The notes under the pieces were generated by a model, which made no database searches, had not been told where the DNA came from, and saw nothing but the letters and a program-made list of their open reading frames with translations. A stretch of 64,000 nt of DNA from Parapedobacter indicus. Lineage in GTDB: Bacteria > Bacteroidota > Bacteroidia > Sphingobacteriales > Sphingobacteriaceae. Shown here piece after piece: positions 55,269 through 64,000 of this stretch. The stretch covers positions 269,114 to 333,113 of the forward strand of contig NZ_FOQO01000010.1 in the NCBI RefSeq assembly GCF_900113765.1. The letters run 5' to 3'. The first letter of the stretch is position 1, and each line of letters opens with the position of its first letter. A program made the translations under genes and the position numbers.

Positions 55269-56752
55269 TGGGAGAGACTTGCTAGCACCCATTGTCCGAA
55301 ATCAGCGAATTTCGTCAATTGGAGTTCCCGTTTGTCGGTGATTATTTCCTTCAATTTCGCGGCCACCTTTTTGTGAGCCGTTGCTTTCCACGCATTTCCC
55401 CGGAGTTTAGGATCTGCTGCGATGGTATTGAATATCAATTTTTCGGTCTTATAGGCCTTACCCTGTTTGCTGAACGCTCTTTTGTACGATCGGATTTCAT
55501 ATTCAACATATCCCAGGTCATCCATTTCATAGCTAAGAAGAATGTGAAGCAAGCGGCCCGCCCGGTAGGCAAGGTGTTGTGGCGTTTGTTTCGCGGCAGC
55601 TATGAGTAGATTTAGTTGTTTCTTTGCCTTGCTCCATTGCTGCAGCATGAAGTAGGTAAGCGCTATAAAAAAATAATACTCCAATTGCTTTTCGTGACCA
55701 TTAACTGCCTTTTGTGTGTCTCCATTGGATAAGTTTCCTATCAATTGAGCGGCCATCTCGTATTTTTTGCAGCCGAGGAGCATATTTAGTTGATATACCC
55801 AAGTTGTCAACGTTGCCACACTTTTAAAATGTTCCGGATAGGCGCGTTCTGACAACGTCGCCAACCGATCAATGAAGGGAGCCATTTCTTGATAGTAGCC
55901 AATGCTTCGGAGGCTGTCGAGGATGCCGTCGAGCGCGGATAAGTAATCATAGGGAGGGTAGTCCCACATGGATTCGTTGGCTTCAGTCAGTTTCGTGAGC
56001 TCATTAAAAATACGCAATGCAGAGCGGTATTCTCCCGAATGAATAAAAAAGAAGGATTGGAACAGCAAATGTAATTTCTGCGGTTCAAACTGATGCTGGC
56101 TGCCCCGGGTAGAGAGGCTTAGCTCACTCAGAATAAGGTCGTTTACCTGCTTATCCTGTTTGCTGCTTTCGGGACGCTTGCCTTTTGTAAGGCGGTGGCT
56201 GAGGAGTTCATAAAGGGAATAGTGCTCGTGGATCTGCCGGAGCGACTGCAGGGTATGTTTTGCCTTCATTTGTTTGTCTACCAATTGCTGTTCGCTGAGT
56301 CCAGGGAAACCAAGATCGGAAAGCGCAGTCAATTCCATCCGGGCAGCTTGATAAGCCACCGGGTGATGCTGACTTGCTGTCGCTAGTTTTGAGGCTTTGT
56401 GGAGCTCTTTGAACGCCCGGGAAGGAATGGAACGTTCAAAACAAAGCCTCGCTTTTAGAAGGCATTGGTATTGCTGATACCACGTGTCTTGCTCGATACG
56501 GATCTGCACGAGTAAATCGGTAAGTATCTTATACAGATAAGCAGCGGTGTTTTCCAGTGATTTTGTGGGATAAGCCTCTCTGAATCGCTCTTGCCAAGAG
56601 GCGCCGTCGACGGTGTCTATCTGTCCAATAATCTGTTCATATAATATAACATAGTCTTTATCACCTTTCAACTGCGTGCCGTGTAACTGGAAGATTTTTT
56701 TTTCGGTTGCGGAAAGAGATTTTATGAGTTTTTCGAGTTCGTAGAACAACAT
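55262..56752 (-). CDS. Helical-repeat (TPR-like) protein of unknown function
   Basis: 496 aa. No signal peptide or membrane helix. It starts with LEKLIKSLSATEKKIFQLHG and KDYVILYEQIIGQI, a pattern of conserved Bacteroidota proteins of unknown role, and continues as paired helices (FERSIPSRAFKELHKASKLA, YYFFIALTYFMLQQWSKAKKQLNLLI) like TPR repeats. A scaffold or regulator is plausible; no catalytic motif was seen. Divergent from rbsK across a 207-bp AT-rich gap. Confidence 0.75.
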   Translation of the reverse strand: MLFYELEKLIKSLSATEKKIFQLHGTQLKGDKDYVILYEQIIGQIDTVDGASWQERFREAYPTKSLENTAAYLYKILTDLLVQIRIEQDTWYQQYQCLLKARLCFERSIPSRAFKELHKASKLATASQHHPVAYQAARMELTALSDLGFPGLSEQQLVDKQMKAKHTLQSLRQIHEHYSLYELLSHRLTKGKRPESSKQDKQVNDLILSELSLSTRGSQHQFEPQKLHLLFQSFFFIHSGEYRSALRIFNELTKLTEANESMWDYPPYDYLSALDGILDSLRSIGYYQEMAPFIDRLATLSERAYPEHFKSVATLTTWVYQLNMLLGCKKYEMAAQLIGNLSNGDTQKAVNGHEKQLEYYFFIALTYFMLQQWSKAKKQLNLLIAAAKQTPQHLAYRAGRLLHILLSYEMDDLGYVEYEIRSYKRAFSKQGKAYKTEKLIFNTIAADPKLRGNAWKATAHKKVAAKLKEIITDKRELQLTKFADFGQWVLASLSHK

Positions 56753-56887
56753 AGGAATGAAAACTAACCGGATTTAGAAAAATAAATGCTATAAATACGT
56801 TTTATAACTATTTGTATAATAGCTGTTTTGTTGATTTATTTTTGTGATTGTTATGGTTTTATAATTCATAAAATTATATAAAAAAGG

Positions 56888-56919
56888 TTGATTTAACAAA
56901 AATATACCCACTACTTTTG
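56888..56919 (+). promoter_or_regulatory. Promoter of the rbsK operon
   Basis: TTG (56888-56890) and TACTTTTG (56912-56919), spacer 21 bp, full match to the Bacteroidota consensus. The ATG of rbsK lies 40 nt downstream of the -7 box. Confidence 0.8.
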
Positions 56920-56959
56920 ACATTAGTTATAAACTAAATAAGATTCTTTAACCAATTAT

Positions 56960-57877
56960 ATGAGCAATAAAATAATCGTTGTAGGGAGTATGAACATGGA
57001 TATGGTGGTTAAAACAAGCCATATTCCACAACCGGGAGAAACGGTCTTAGGTGGATCATTTTTAATGAATCCGGGTGGAAAGGGAGCGAACCAAGCGGTG
57101 GCAGTTGCCCGGTTAGGCGGGGATGTAACTTTTATAGGCAAAATCGGTGACGATATTTTTGGAAAGCAATCGTCGCAATTATTTGACGAAGAAGGGGTAG
57201 ATACCAATGGCATTTTGGCCGATGATAATAGCCCATCTGGCATCGCGCTGATTACTGTGGACGAACGCGGCGAAAATAGCATCGTCGTGGCCCCGGGGGC
57301 AAATGCCCATTTGGAACCTAATGACGTGGAAGAGGTGTTGGATAATTACCCGGATAGCAAAATTTTATTGGTTCAGTTGGAGATACCGATGCGGACGGTG
57401 GAACATGCAGCTCGCATCGCCCGGCGCAGGGGAATGCAAGTAATTCTTAATCCGGCACCTGCCAATAGCTTGGTGCCAAGTATGTTTAATTTGATTGATA
57501 TTATTACGCCTAACGTTAACGAAGCAGAAATGCTGTCGGGTGTCCGGATTAGCGATGTTCCCAGCGCGCGTCAGGCAGCTGAAAGCATTCATCAACAAGG
57601 GGTAAAGCATGTGATTGTCACATTAGGAAAAGACGGAGCTGCATTATTGGAGGAAGGTATTTTTTACCATATCCCCACACCCAGTGTGGAGACGGTAGAC
57701 ACTACGGCTGCGGGCGATGTGTTCAACGGCGCGCTTGCGGTGGCGGTAAGTGAAGGTAAAGCGTTGAAAGACGCGGTATCATTTGCCTGTCGGGCGGCGT
57801 CAATCGCGGTGACGCGCATGGGGGCACAGTCGTCAATTCCGTTCCGTAACGAAGTTCTATTGAACAGCATGACATAA
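56960..57877 (+). CDS. rbsK: Ribokinase
   Basis: 305 aa, PfkB family. Signatures: VVGSMNMDMVV, the sugar-binding GGKGANQAVAVARLGG, FIGKIGDD and the C-terminal catalytic motif DTTAAGDVFNGALA (anion hole and catalytic Asp). It phosphorylates D-ribose to ribose-5-phosphate with ATP. It starts an operon with a sugar permease and a SusC/SusD pair, like the ribose-utilisation (rus) loci of Bacteroides, which supports ribose as substrate. Preceded by a full consensus promoter. Confidence 0.94.
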   Translation: MSNKIIVVGSMNMDMVVKTSHIPQPGETVLGGSFLMNPGGKGANQAVAVARLGGDVTFIGKIGDDIFGKQSSQLFDEEGVDTNGILADDNSPSGIALITVDERGENSIVVAPGANAHLEPNDVEEVLDNYPDSKILLVQLEIPMRTVEHAARIARRRGMQVILNPAPANSLVPSMFNLIDIITPNVNEAEMLSGVRISDVPSARQAAESIHQQGVKHVIVTLGKDGAALLEEGIFYHIPTPSVETVDTTAAGDVFNGALAVAVSEGKALKDAVSFACRAASIAVTRMGAQSSIPFRNEVLLNSMT

Positions 57878-57919
57878 AAACAATAACTGTATAACCAATT
57901 TCAAAAAAACCAACAAATT

Positions 57920-58924
57920 ATGTTTATCGTAGAAAGTTATGGACTGGCTGTCCTGTTTTGCATCGTCACGATGCTCTGTTGGGGCTCTTGGGCCAATACA
58001 CAGAAGCTGGTACAGCGCGAATGGCGCTTTGAGCTATTCTATTGGGATTACGTTTTGGGGATTTTCCTGTTGGCCCTTATCGGTGCATTTACCATGGGCA
58101 GTACAGGGGAATCGGGGAGGCCATTTTTGGCCGACCTTGCACAGGCGGAGGGCGAGAATATCCGGAGTGCCCTTATCGGCGGTGTGGTATTCAACCTGGC
58201 CAACATTCTGCTTACAGCGGCCATTGCAGGGGCGGGTATGGCAGTGGCTTTTCCAGTGGGAATCGGATTGGCGCTGGTAATCGGTGTCCTCATCAACTAC
58301 CTGATGCATGCGAAGGGAGATCCTGTTTTTTTGTTTCTGGGCGTCGGCTTGGTAACGTTAGCGATCATTCTCAATGCGGTCGCTTATGGAAAACACTCCG
58401 GCGGAACGGGCAAGAAAGGCGTAGGAAAATGGATTGGGGTATCAGTTATTGCCGGCGTGTTGATGTCCACGTTTTATCCGTTTATCGCGGCCGGGATGGA
58501 TCTGGAGAATTTCGTGTCGCCAGCTGCCGGGAAGATGACCCCTTATACAGCTTTTGTTGTGTTTGCAGGGGGGATTGTCCTGAGCAATCTGTTATTCAAC
58601 ACCATACTCATGCGTAAGCCCTTGGAAGGAACCCCCAGCAACTATGGTGAATATTTTAGAGGTCGGTTTGGGGTACACTTGGTAGGTGTTTTTGGTGGCT
58701 GTATCTGGGGAGTGGGTAATCTGTTTAATCTCATTGCCGCAGGTAAGGCCGGGCCTGCAATTTCTTATGGTCTTGGTCAAGGAGCTACTTTGGTGGCCGC
58801 CCTATGGGGAGTGCTGATCTGGAAAGAATTTAAGGGAGGTAGCCGGTCTGTCAATGCGCTTGTCGCCGCGATGTTCGTGTTGTTTGTTGTTGGGCTGGGA
58901 TTGGTGATTGCGGCGGGAGAATAA
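57920..58924 (+). CDS. GRP/ureide-permease-like sugar transporter, likely for ribose
   Basis: 334 aa with about ten hydrophobic helices. It starts YGLAVLFCIVTMLCWGSWANTQKLV, a pattern of the glucose/ribose porter and ureide-permease-type DMT transporters, and contains WDYVLGIFLLALIGAFTMGSTG, FPVGIGLALVIGVLINYLM and ISYGLGQGATLVAALWGVLIWKEFKG. It lies 42 nt after rbsK, the place of the ribose transporter in Bacteroides rus loci, so ribose import across the inner membrane is likely. The substrate is inferred from context. Confidence 0.85.
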   Translation: MFIVESYGLAVLFCIVTMLCWGSWANTQKLVQREWRFELFYWDYVLGIFLLALIGAFTMGSTGESGRPFLADLAQAEGENIRSALIGGVVFNLANILLTAAIAGAGMAVAFPVGIGLALVIGVLINYLMHAKGDPVFLFLGVGLVTLAIILNAVAYGKHSGGTGKKGVGKWIGVSVIAGVLMSTFYPFIAAGMDLENFVSPAAGKMTPYTAFVVFAGGIVLSNLLFNTILMRKPLEGTPSNYGEYFRGRFGVHLVGVFGGCIWGVGNLFNLIAAGKAGPAISYGLGQGATLVAALWGVLIWKEFKGGSRSVNALVAAMFVLFVVGLGLVIAAGE

Positions 58925-59037
58925 CAGGCGTTAGCCAGAATAGGTAGAAAATATACCAATAATACGTATAAAATCGGGGTTGTGGCCACCGAACGGGCCT
59001 ATTATTTTCACAAAATTTTCACATAAAACATGGGGTT

Positions 59038-62000
59038 ATGAATGTAAGGAATACAAAATTGGTTTGCGCACTGATTTGCTGCCTAATGGTTGTAGTACAA
59101 CAGGCAGTTGCGCAAGTCGTGGTCTCAGGAAAAATAACGGACCAAGACACGGGCATCCCGTTGGCTGGTGCAACGGTGAAGGAATTAGATGGACAAGGCA
59201 ATGCCACGACCGACGATGCCGGTATGTTTTCCATATCGGTGTCATCTGTAGAAGCGACGTTGATGGTTAGCTATATTGGATATCAATCGCAGGAAGTGAG
59301 CCTGTCGGGCCGAAAAACGGTGGATATCAGTTTGCTGATTGGTGACGCAGCGCTGGAAGAAGTGGTGGTCGTGGGTTATGGTACACAGAAAAAAATCAAT
59401 CTGACAGGAGCGGTTTCAACCGTCCAATCAAAAGATCTGGTTAAAGTGCCTTCTGCCAACGTATCGGAAGTGCTCATAGGGAAGGCTCCGGGGCTTTTCG
59501 CCAAGCAGGGTCAGGGAGTGCCGGGATCTGATTATGCCAACCTCAGTATCCGGGGCTATGACGCTCCATTGATTTTGGTAGACGGGGTAGAGACATCCTG
59601 GACACGCATGGATCCGAACGAAATCGAGTCGGTAAGTGTGCTGAAAGATGCCGCAGCTGCGGTTTATGGTGCCCGGGCAGGCAACGGTGTGATATTGATT
59701 ACTACGAAACGGGGGAAAATAGGCGAACCGGCTATCACGTATACCGGTAATTATACCATCCAGCAACCTACCACCATGCCTGAATTTGTTTCGTCCTGGA
59801 AATATGCGGAGCTGTTGCGGGAAGGTGAACTGAATAACGGATTACCGTTTACCTATTCGGAGGAAGAGATTCAGAAATTCAAAAACGGAGGCGACCCAAA
59901 TTATGTCAATGAGAGCTGGTATGAGGCAGCTTTCGTAAAATGGGCACCGATGCAGTCACATAATTTAACGGTAAGTGGTGGAACGGACCGGGTTAAGTAT
60001 AATATGACTGCCGGTTACCTGAATCAGGCGAGTATGTACCAATCTGGCGACATGAGCTTCAACAGGTATAACATCCGTTCGAATGTGGATGCTCAAATCA
60101 GCAAGCGGCTAAACGCTTTTTTTGATCTATCCTATCGGAACGAAGAGCGACTTGCGCCACAGACCGCATTGGATGATATCTGGATCAATCTCAAGACTGC
60201 ACTGCCCATGTGGTCGGCCACGTTACCCGACCCATCGAAGGGCGGTGCATATTCCGGTTTTTTGGCGAGGAGTCCGGTGGCGCAAACCATCCGCGATATG
60301 TCTGGCTTTAACGATAATTTACAACGATATTTCAATGGTCGCCTGGGCCTGAAATATGAAGTGCCAGGCATCCAGGGATTGCACATTAACGCAACGTTAA
60401 ACTACTCCATCAATAGTGCCTTTACCAAGGTACAGGACCGGCCGTTTGAAATTTTTAGCTACGACTATGAAAGCGGCGAATATGAGTCATGGGGTATCAA
60501 CGGCGCCAATTCGCTGAATGAAACGTTTGTACAATACACCCAGCTTTATCCCATGGTATCCCTTACCTATGACCAAACGTTTGGCAGTCATTCGGTACAG
60601 GGTTTGTTGTTGGCGGAAGGAATCGACACCGATAATGTGACGACCTCCGCCGGTCGGGTTAACCTGCTATCGCCGGAAATTCCATACTTGTTTGCCGGGT
60701 CTACAGAAAACATTACAAACAATGGTGGCGCCGTGGAAACAGGACGTGTAAGTTATGTAGGGCGCGCTAATTATGCATTTAACGGAAAATACCTGTTGGA
60801 AGGAACATTTCGTTTTGATGCAAGTCATAAATTTCCGTCGGAATCCCGCTGGGGTTTCTTCCCCAGTGTGTCTGCTGCCTGGCGGCTTTCAGAAGAATCT
60901 TTTATTAAAGACAACGTATCCTGGATCGATAACCTCAAGCTGAGGGCTTCCTACAGCAAGTCAGGCAATGACAATGTAGACGCGTTTAAATATTTGACGG
61001 GGTACGAAATCCTACGGGCACTTTCAAGCACCTATGTTTTCGGTTCGGACGCCTATCAGCTGATCCGTTCTACCGGGTTGCCGAATCCGAATATTACGTG
61101 GTTGGACATGACCGGATACAACGTGGGTTTGGAGGGCATGTTTAAGGAAGGTCTGATTGGCTTTGAATTCGATGTATTCCATCGGATAACGGACAATATT
61201 TTTGGGCAGCCGCTGGAAACTTACCCCTCTACATTTGGGGCGACATTGCCGCAGTTAAATATTAATTCGACGGAAGACAGGGGCTTTGAGCTAACGCTGA
61301 ACCATCGCAACAAGATAGGTAACGAATTCTATTACAATGTTTCAGGATCCGTGAGCTGGGCGCGACAAAAGTACAGAAGGTGGTCGGAAAGTCCGTACGA
61401 AGATCCGGATGAAATCCGAATTTACCAGATGACTGGAAAGTACACCAACCGATGGATCGGCTATCTTTCTGACGGCATCTTCTTGAGCCAAAGCGAAATA
61501 GATGGCCATCCAGTTGATCAGGATCAGGCCGGAAATAGCACGTTACGTCCCGGAGATATCAAATACAAGGATCTGAACGGTGACAACATCATCGATTGGC
61601 GTGATCAGGATGAGATCGGTTATGGCACATTTCCCGATCTGACTTATGGGTTAAACCTGCAGATGGAATACAAAGGTGTCAGTGTCACCGCGTTGTTCCA
61701 AGGTGCGTCGCTGTTTAATTCAATGATTTCCGATGTATTGCGCGGTCCACTGCAAAACCTGAGTAATCCGTTTGAATTCCAGTATGCGTACCGGTGGCAA
61801 CCCGATCCGAACAATCCAGATGTCAACATCAACCCAGAGGCTAAATTGCCAGCGATTTTAGGAGACGGTGTCGGCACCAATACGAACAACAACAAGGCAT
61901 CGGATTTCTGGTTGCAGGATGCTACCTACCTCCGGTTACGCAACCTTAATGTAAACTATTCGTTGCCAAGTGAATGGATAAAACGGATCGGTGTTCGCCG

Positions 62001-62148
62001 GGTAAATGTCTATGTGGCTGGAAGCAACCTGCTTACGTTTAGTAAGCTAGGTATGTATAAAAAGTCGCTCGATCCCGAGGCCACGGATTACCAAAAGTTT
62101 TATCCTCCGGTTAAGACCATTTCTTTCGGACTGAATTTCACCCTGTAA
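59038..62148 (+). CDS. SusC/RagA-family TonB-dependent outer-membrane transporter
   Basis: 1036 aa. Signal peptide (LVCALICCLMVVVQQAVAQ), CarboxypepD_reg-like domain (VSGKITDQDTGIPLAGATVKE), the TonB box region EEVVVVGYGTQKKINLTGAVS, a plug domain (LIGKAPGLF, ILVDGVE, VSVLKDAAAAVYGARAGNGVILITTKRG) and a long beta-barrel ending ISFGLNFTL. SusC proteins carry substrates across the outer membrane with a SusD lid, which follows 20 nt downstream. With ribokinase and permease upstream, ribose or nucleoside uptake is the likely job. Confidence 0.96.
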   Translation: MNVRNTKLVCALICCLMVVVQQAVAQVVVSGKITDQDTGIPLAGATVKELDGQGNATTDDAGMFSISVSSVEATLMVSYIGYQSQEVSLSGRKTVDISLLIGDAALEEVVVVGYGTQKKINLTGAVSTVQSKDLVKVPSANVSEVLIGKAPGLFAKQGQGVPGSDYANLSIRGYDAPLILVDGVETSWTRMDPNEIESVSVLKDAAAAVYGARAGNGVILITTKRGKIGEPAITYTGNYTIQQPTTMPEFVSSWKYAELLREGELNNGLPFTYSEEEIQKFKNGGDPNYVNESWYEAAFVKWAPMQSHNLTVSGGTDRVKYNMTAGYLNQASMYQSGDMSFNRYNIRSNVDAQISKRLNAFFDLSYRNEERLAPQTALDDIWINLKTALPMWSATLPDPSKGGAYSGFLARSPVAQTIRDMSGFNDNLQRYFNGRLGLKYEVPGIQGLHINATLNYSINSAFTKVQDRPFEIFSYDYESGEYESWGINGANSLNETFVQYTQLYPMVSLTYDQTFGSHSVQGLLLAEGIDTDNVTTSAGRVNLLSPEIPYLFAGSTENITNNGGAVETGRVSYVGRANYAFNGKYLLEGTFRFDASHKFPSESRWGFFPSVSAAWRLSEESFIKDNVSWIDNLKLRASYSKSGNDNVDAFKYLTGYEILRALSSTYVFGSDAYQLIRSTGLPNPNITWLDMTGYNVGLEGMFKEGLIGFEFDVFHRITDNIFGQPLETYPSTFGATLPQLNINSTEDRGFELTLNHRNKIGNEFYYNVSGSVSWARQKYRRWSESPYEDPDEIRIYQMTGKYTNRWIGYLSDGIFLSQSEIDGHPVDQDQAGNSTLRPGDIKYKDLNGDNIIDWRDQDEIGYGTFPDLTYGLNLQMEYKGVSVTALFQGASLFNSMISDVLRGPLQNLSNPFEFQYAYRWQPDPNNPDVNINPEAKLPAILGDGVGTNTNNNKASDFWLQDATYLRLRNLNVNYSLPSEWIKRIGVRRVNVYVAGSNLLTFSKLGMYKKSLDPEATDYQKFYPPVKTISFGLNFTL

Positions 62149-62168
62149 CTGATTTAAATTGTATTGTC

Positions 62169-63914
62169 ATGAAACATGTAAAATATCTTATCGTCATTAC
62201 ATTCCTGGGTTTCCAAAGTTGCGAAAGCTTCCTGGATAAGGAACCGTTGGATATCATCTCCGATGCGGTGGTATGGGAAGATCCAGCATTGGTAAACGCT
62301 TACCTTGCCGATCTTTATTTCAGGACCGACTTTATTGAACTGCGAGGCAACACAACCGAGCAAACGTCATTTGCCATGATCGCTTCCATGGGCGGGGAAG
62401 GACGGTCGCATGGTGCACACCACCAATCGTATGTGGCATCGACAAACGTGATTACCTCGTCTGGAATTCCCGATGAACTGGACTACTGGAAGTACCAGAA
62501 TATCCGCGACTGCAATTACTTCATCGAGAAAATCCGCGAATCTGTCCTTGATCCGGAAGTGATCGATCAGCGGATTGCCGAAGTCCGTTTTTTACGGGCT
62601 TATATGTATTTCCAAATGGTTATTCGTTTCGGGGGCGTACCCATCATTACCGAGCCGCAGGACATGAACGCCCCGAAAGAGGAAATATATGTGCCACGGA
62701 ATAGTGAGAAAGAAGTCTATGATTTCATCCTTGCCGAAACAGCCGAACTGGTGGAAGACTTGCCGTCGCAATATGGTTCGCAGGATAAAGGGAGACCGAC
62801 GAAATGGGCGGCGTATGCACTTAGAAGCCGTGCCGCGTTGTATGCTGCCAGCATTGCAAAATATGGCGAAGTTCAACTAGATGGGCTTCTGGGATTTCCG
62901 GCATCGGACGTCGATCCTTATGCGCAGATCAGCTACGACGCGTCTAAGGCTATTATGGGCAATGGCATTCATTCGCTTTACCAACAACATGCAGACCCTG
63001 TGGTTAATTTTCAGAACCTGTTTTTGGATGAATCCGATGATAATAAGGAAGTGATTATGGCAGAGGTATACGACTACAGCAAAAATAGAGCGCACGCCTT
63101 TACCTTACGTGCGATGCCGCATGATTTCAATGGCACATGGGGGTCGATGTGGTACCTCTATGATTTTGTTGAGCATTTTGAATTTGCCGATGGTCGGCCG
63201 GGGACATCCATTTCAAGGCCGGAGCTTACAAGCCAGGAATGGTCATCTGAAGAACTGTTCGGAAGTAGAGATCCGCGTTTCCGTGCGTCTGTATTCTATC
63301 CGGAAAGTCCGTGGCAGGGGGGTAAAACATTATTCCATTCGGGTACGCTCAGAAACGGTCAGACGTTGACTTCGGGCACTTCGGAAGATGGATGGCCGTA
63401 TAAGGCGATTGAGCGAAATACCGTGCGGACGGGCTTTATGGTGCGTAAGCGGTGCAATGAAAACATGAAAACCGAACCTGTCATAAATGATGAGACGGAT
63501 TACATTATTTTCCGCTTAGGCGAAATTTATCTGAATCTTGCGGAGGCTGCATTTTATCTGGGGTTTGACGACGAAGCGCTTACGGTATTAAATGACCTAA
63601 GGGCGCGGGCTGATATGCCCGAAAAAGAATTCATTAGCGAAGAAACGATCCAAAACGAACGGTTGGTAGAGCTCTCATGGGAAAACCAGAGTTATTGGGA
63701 CATGCGCCGTTGGCGTATTGCGAAACAATTGCTCGATGGCGTCCGCATGAAAGGTCTCCAGTATATATATAATTACGATACCAAGAAGTACCAGATAAAA
63801 TTGATTAATGCAGAAGGTGTGGCCCGAACATTTTTGGATCGGAACTATTACCTGCCGCTCGGTGTGAACAGGGTGACAGAGAATCCCAACTTTGTGGAAA
63901 ACCCGGGATATTGA
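62169..63914 (+). CDS. SusD/RagB-family substrate-binding lipoprotein
   Basis: 581 aa. Lipoprotein signal peptide ending near FLGFQSC (Cys17), followed by ESFLDKEPLDIISDAVVW, typical of SusD starts. TPR-like helices include DCNYFIEKIRES and RFLRAYMYFQMVIRFGGVPIIT, and the conserved C-terminal RLGEIYLNLAEAAFYLG, RWRIAKQLLDG and YYLPLGVNRVTENPNF match SusD/RagB. It forms the extracellular lid over the adjacent SusC and captures substrate; a ribose or nucleoside substrate is inferred from the operon. Confidence 0.96.
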   Translation: MKHVKYLIVITFLGFQSCESFLDKEPLDIISDAVVWEDPALVNAYLADLYFRTDFIELRGNTTEQTSFAMIASMGGEGRSHGAHHQSYVASTNVITSSGIPDELDYWKYQNIRDCNYFIEKIRESVLDPEVIDQRIAEVRFLRAYMYFQMVIRFGGVPIITEPQDMNAPKEEIYVPRNSEKEVYDFILAETAELVEDLPSQYGSQDKGRPTKWAAYALRSRAALYAASIAKYGEVQLDGLLGFPASDVDPYAQISYDASKAIMGNGIHSLYQQHADPVVNFQNLFLDESDDNKEVIMAEVYDYSKNRAHAFTLRAMPHDFNGTWGSMWYLYDFVEHFEFADGRPGTSISRPELTSQEWSSEELFGSRDPRFRASVFYPESPWQGGKTLFHSGTLRNGQTLTSGTSEDGWPYKAIERNTVRTGFMVRKRCNENMKTEPVINDETDYIIFRLGEIYLNLAEAAFYLGFDDEALTVLNDLRARADMPEKEFISEETIQNERLVELSWENQSYWDMRRWRIAKQLLDGVRMKGLQYIYNYDTKKYQIKLINAEGVARTFLDRNYYLPLGVNRVTENPNFVENPGY

Positions 63915-64000
63915 GTGTCACGAACAACTATATGAGAGTTGATGCTGTGCATATGATGAAGGTGGGCCCTTCGGTATCGGAATACAGGTTCCGGTACCAA
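63915..64000 (+). other. Downstream edge with a strong hairpin
   Basis: 86 bp after SusD. GGTATCGGAA (63973-63982) and TTCCGGTACC (63989-63998) form a 10-bp stem (one wobble) with a 6-nt loop. An ATG at 63932 is open to the window end for 23 codons but has no recognisable product, so it is not called as a gene. Confidence 0.5.

Noticed and set aside
63932..64000. Possible start of a new gene after SusD
   Set aside because: Only 23 open codons overlapping a strong hairpin, with no recognisable product; left undecided.

Overview
The window is a chromosomal piece of a Bacteroidota genome, most likely Sphingobacteriaceae-like. This rests on several signs: type IX secretion (T9SS) C-terminal sorting domains on giant surface proteins, PorP/SprF partners, a SusC/SusD pair, TAnnTTTG promoters, and Bacteroidota-type DUF3078, DUF5606 and zapA-6S-rny neighbourhoods. 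The genus is not determinable by reading alone.

Layout. 1-16832 is a surface-protein region: the 3' part of one T9SS giant protein, a membrane sensor kinase with its response regulator, a second giant protein (2617 aa) and a PorP/SprF-like outer-membrane protein. 16912-19060 holds small housekeeping genes (a DivIC/FtsB-like division protein, DUF3078, rlmH, a 41-aa membrane peptide). 19164-29328 (minus) is a four-gene operon: a small membrane protein, two paralogous YadA-head/S74-chaperone fibre proteins and a 2526-aa giant protein. 29768-37257 is core housekeeping: DUF5606, a cyclophilin, radC, pheT, a coiled-coil protein, zapA, a 6S-like RNA, rny and an Mpo1/DUF962-like membrane protein. 37270-55213 holds an unrecognised P-loop NTPase facing a 3921-aa giant protein, which is followed by PorP/SprF and OmpA/PD40 genes, a classical T9SS adhesin module. 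55262-63914 holds a conserved helical-repeat protein and a ribose/nucleoside-type locus: ribokinase, sugar permease, SusC, SusD.

How they fit together. The giant proteins are built from beta-helix, MBG/YDG, DUF11 and BspA-type repeats and end in type B T9SS sorting domains. The PorP/SprF and OmpA proteins are their likely secretion or anchoring partners, and the sensor/regulator pair may control the neighbouring giant genes (inference).

The most unusual observation is a ubiquitin-like domain (11439-11645), about 59% identical to human ubiquitin by hand count. It lies between two beta-helix cassettes of the 2617-aa secreted protein and lacks the conjugation tail. Other points of interest are the strictly periodic repeat arrays (5 x 249, 11 x 237 and 7 x 399 nt) with higher-order repeat structure, the S74 fibre operon, the structured leaders before two giant genes, and the 6S-like RNA.
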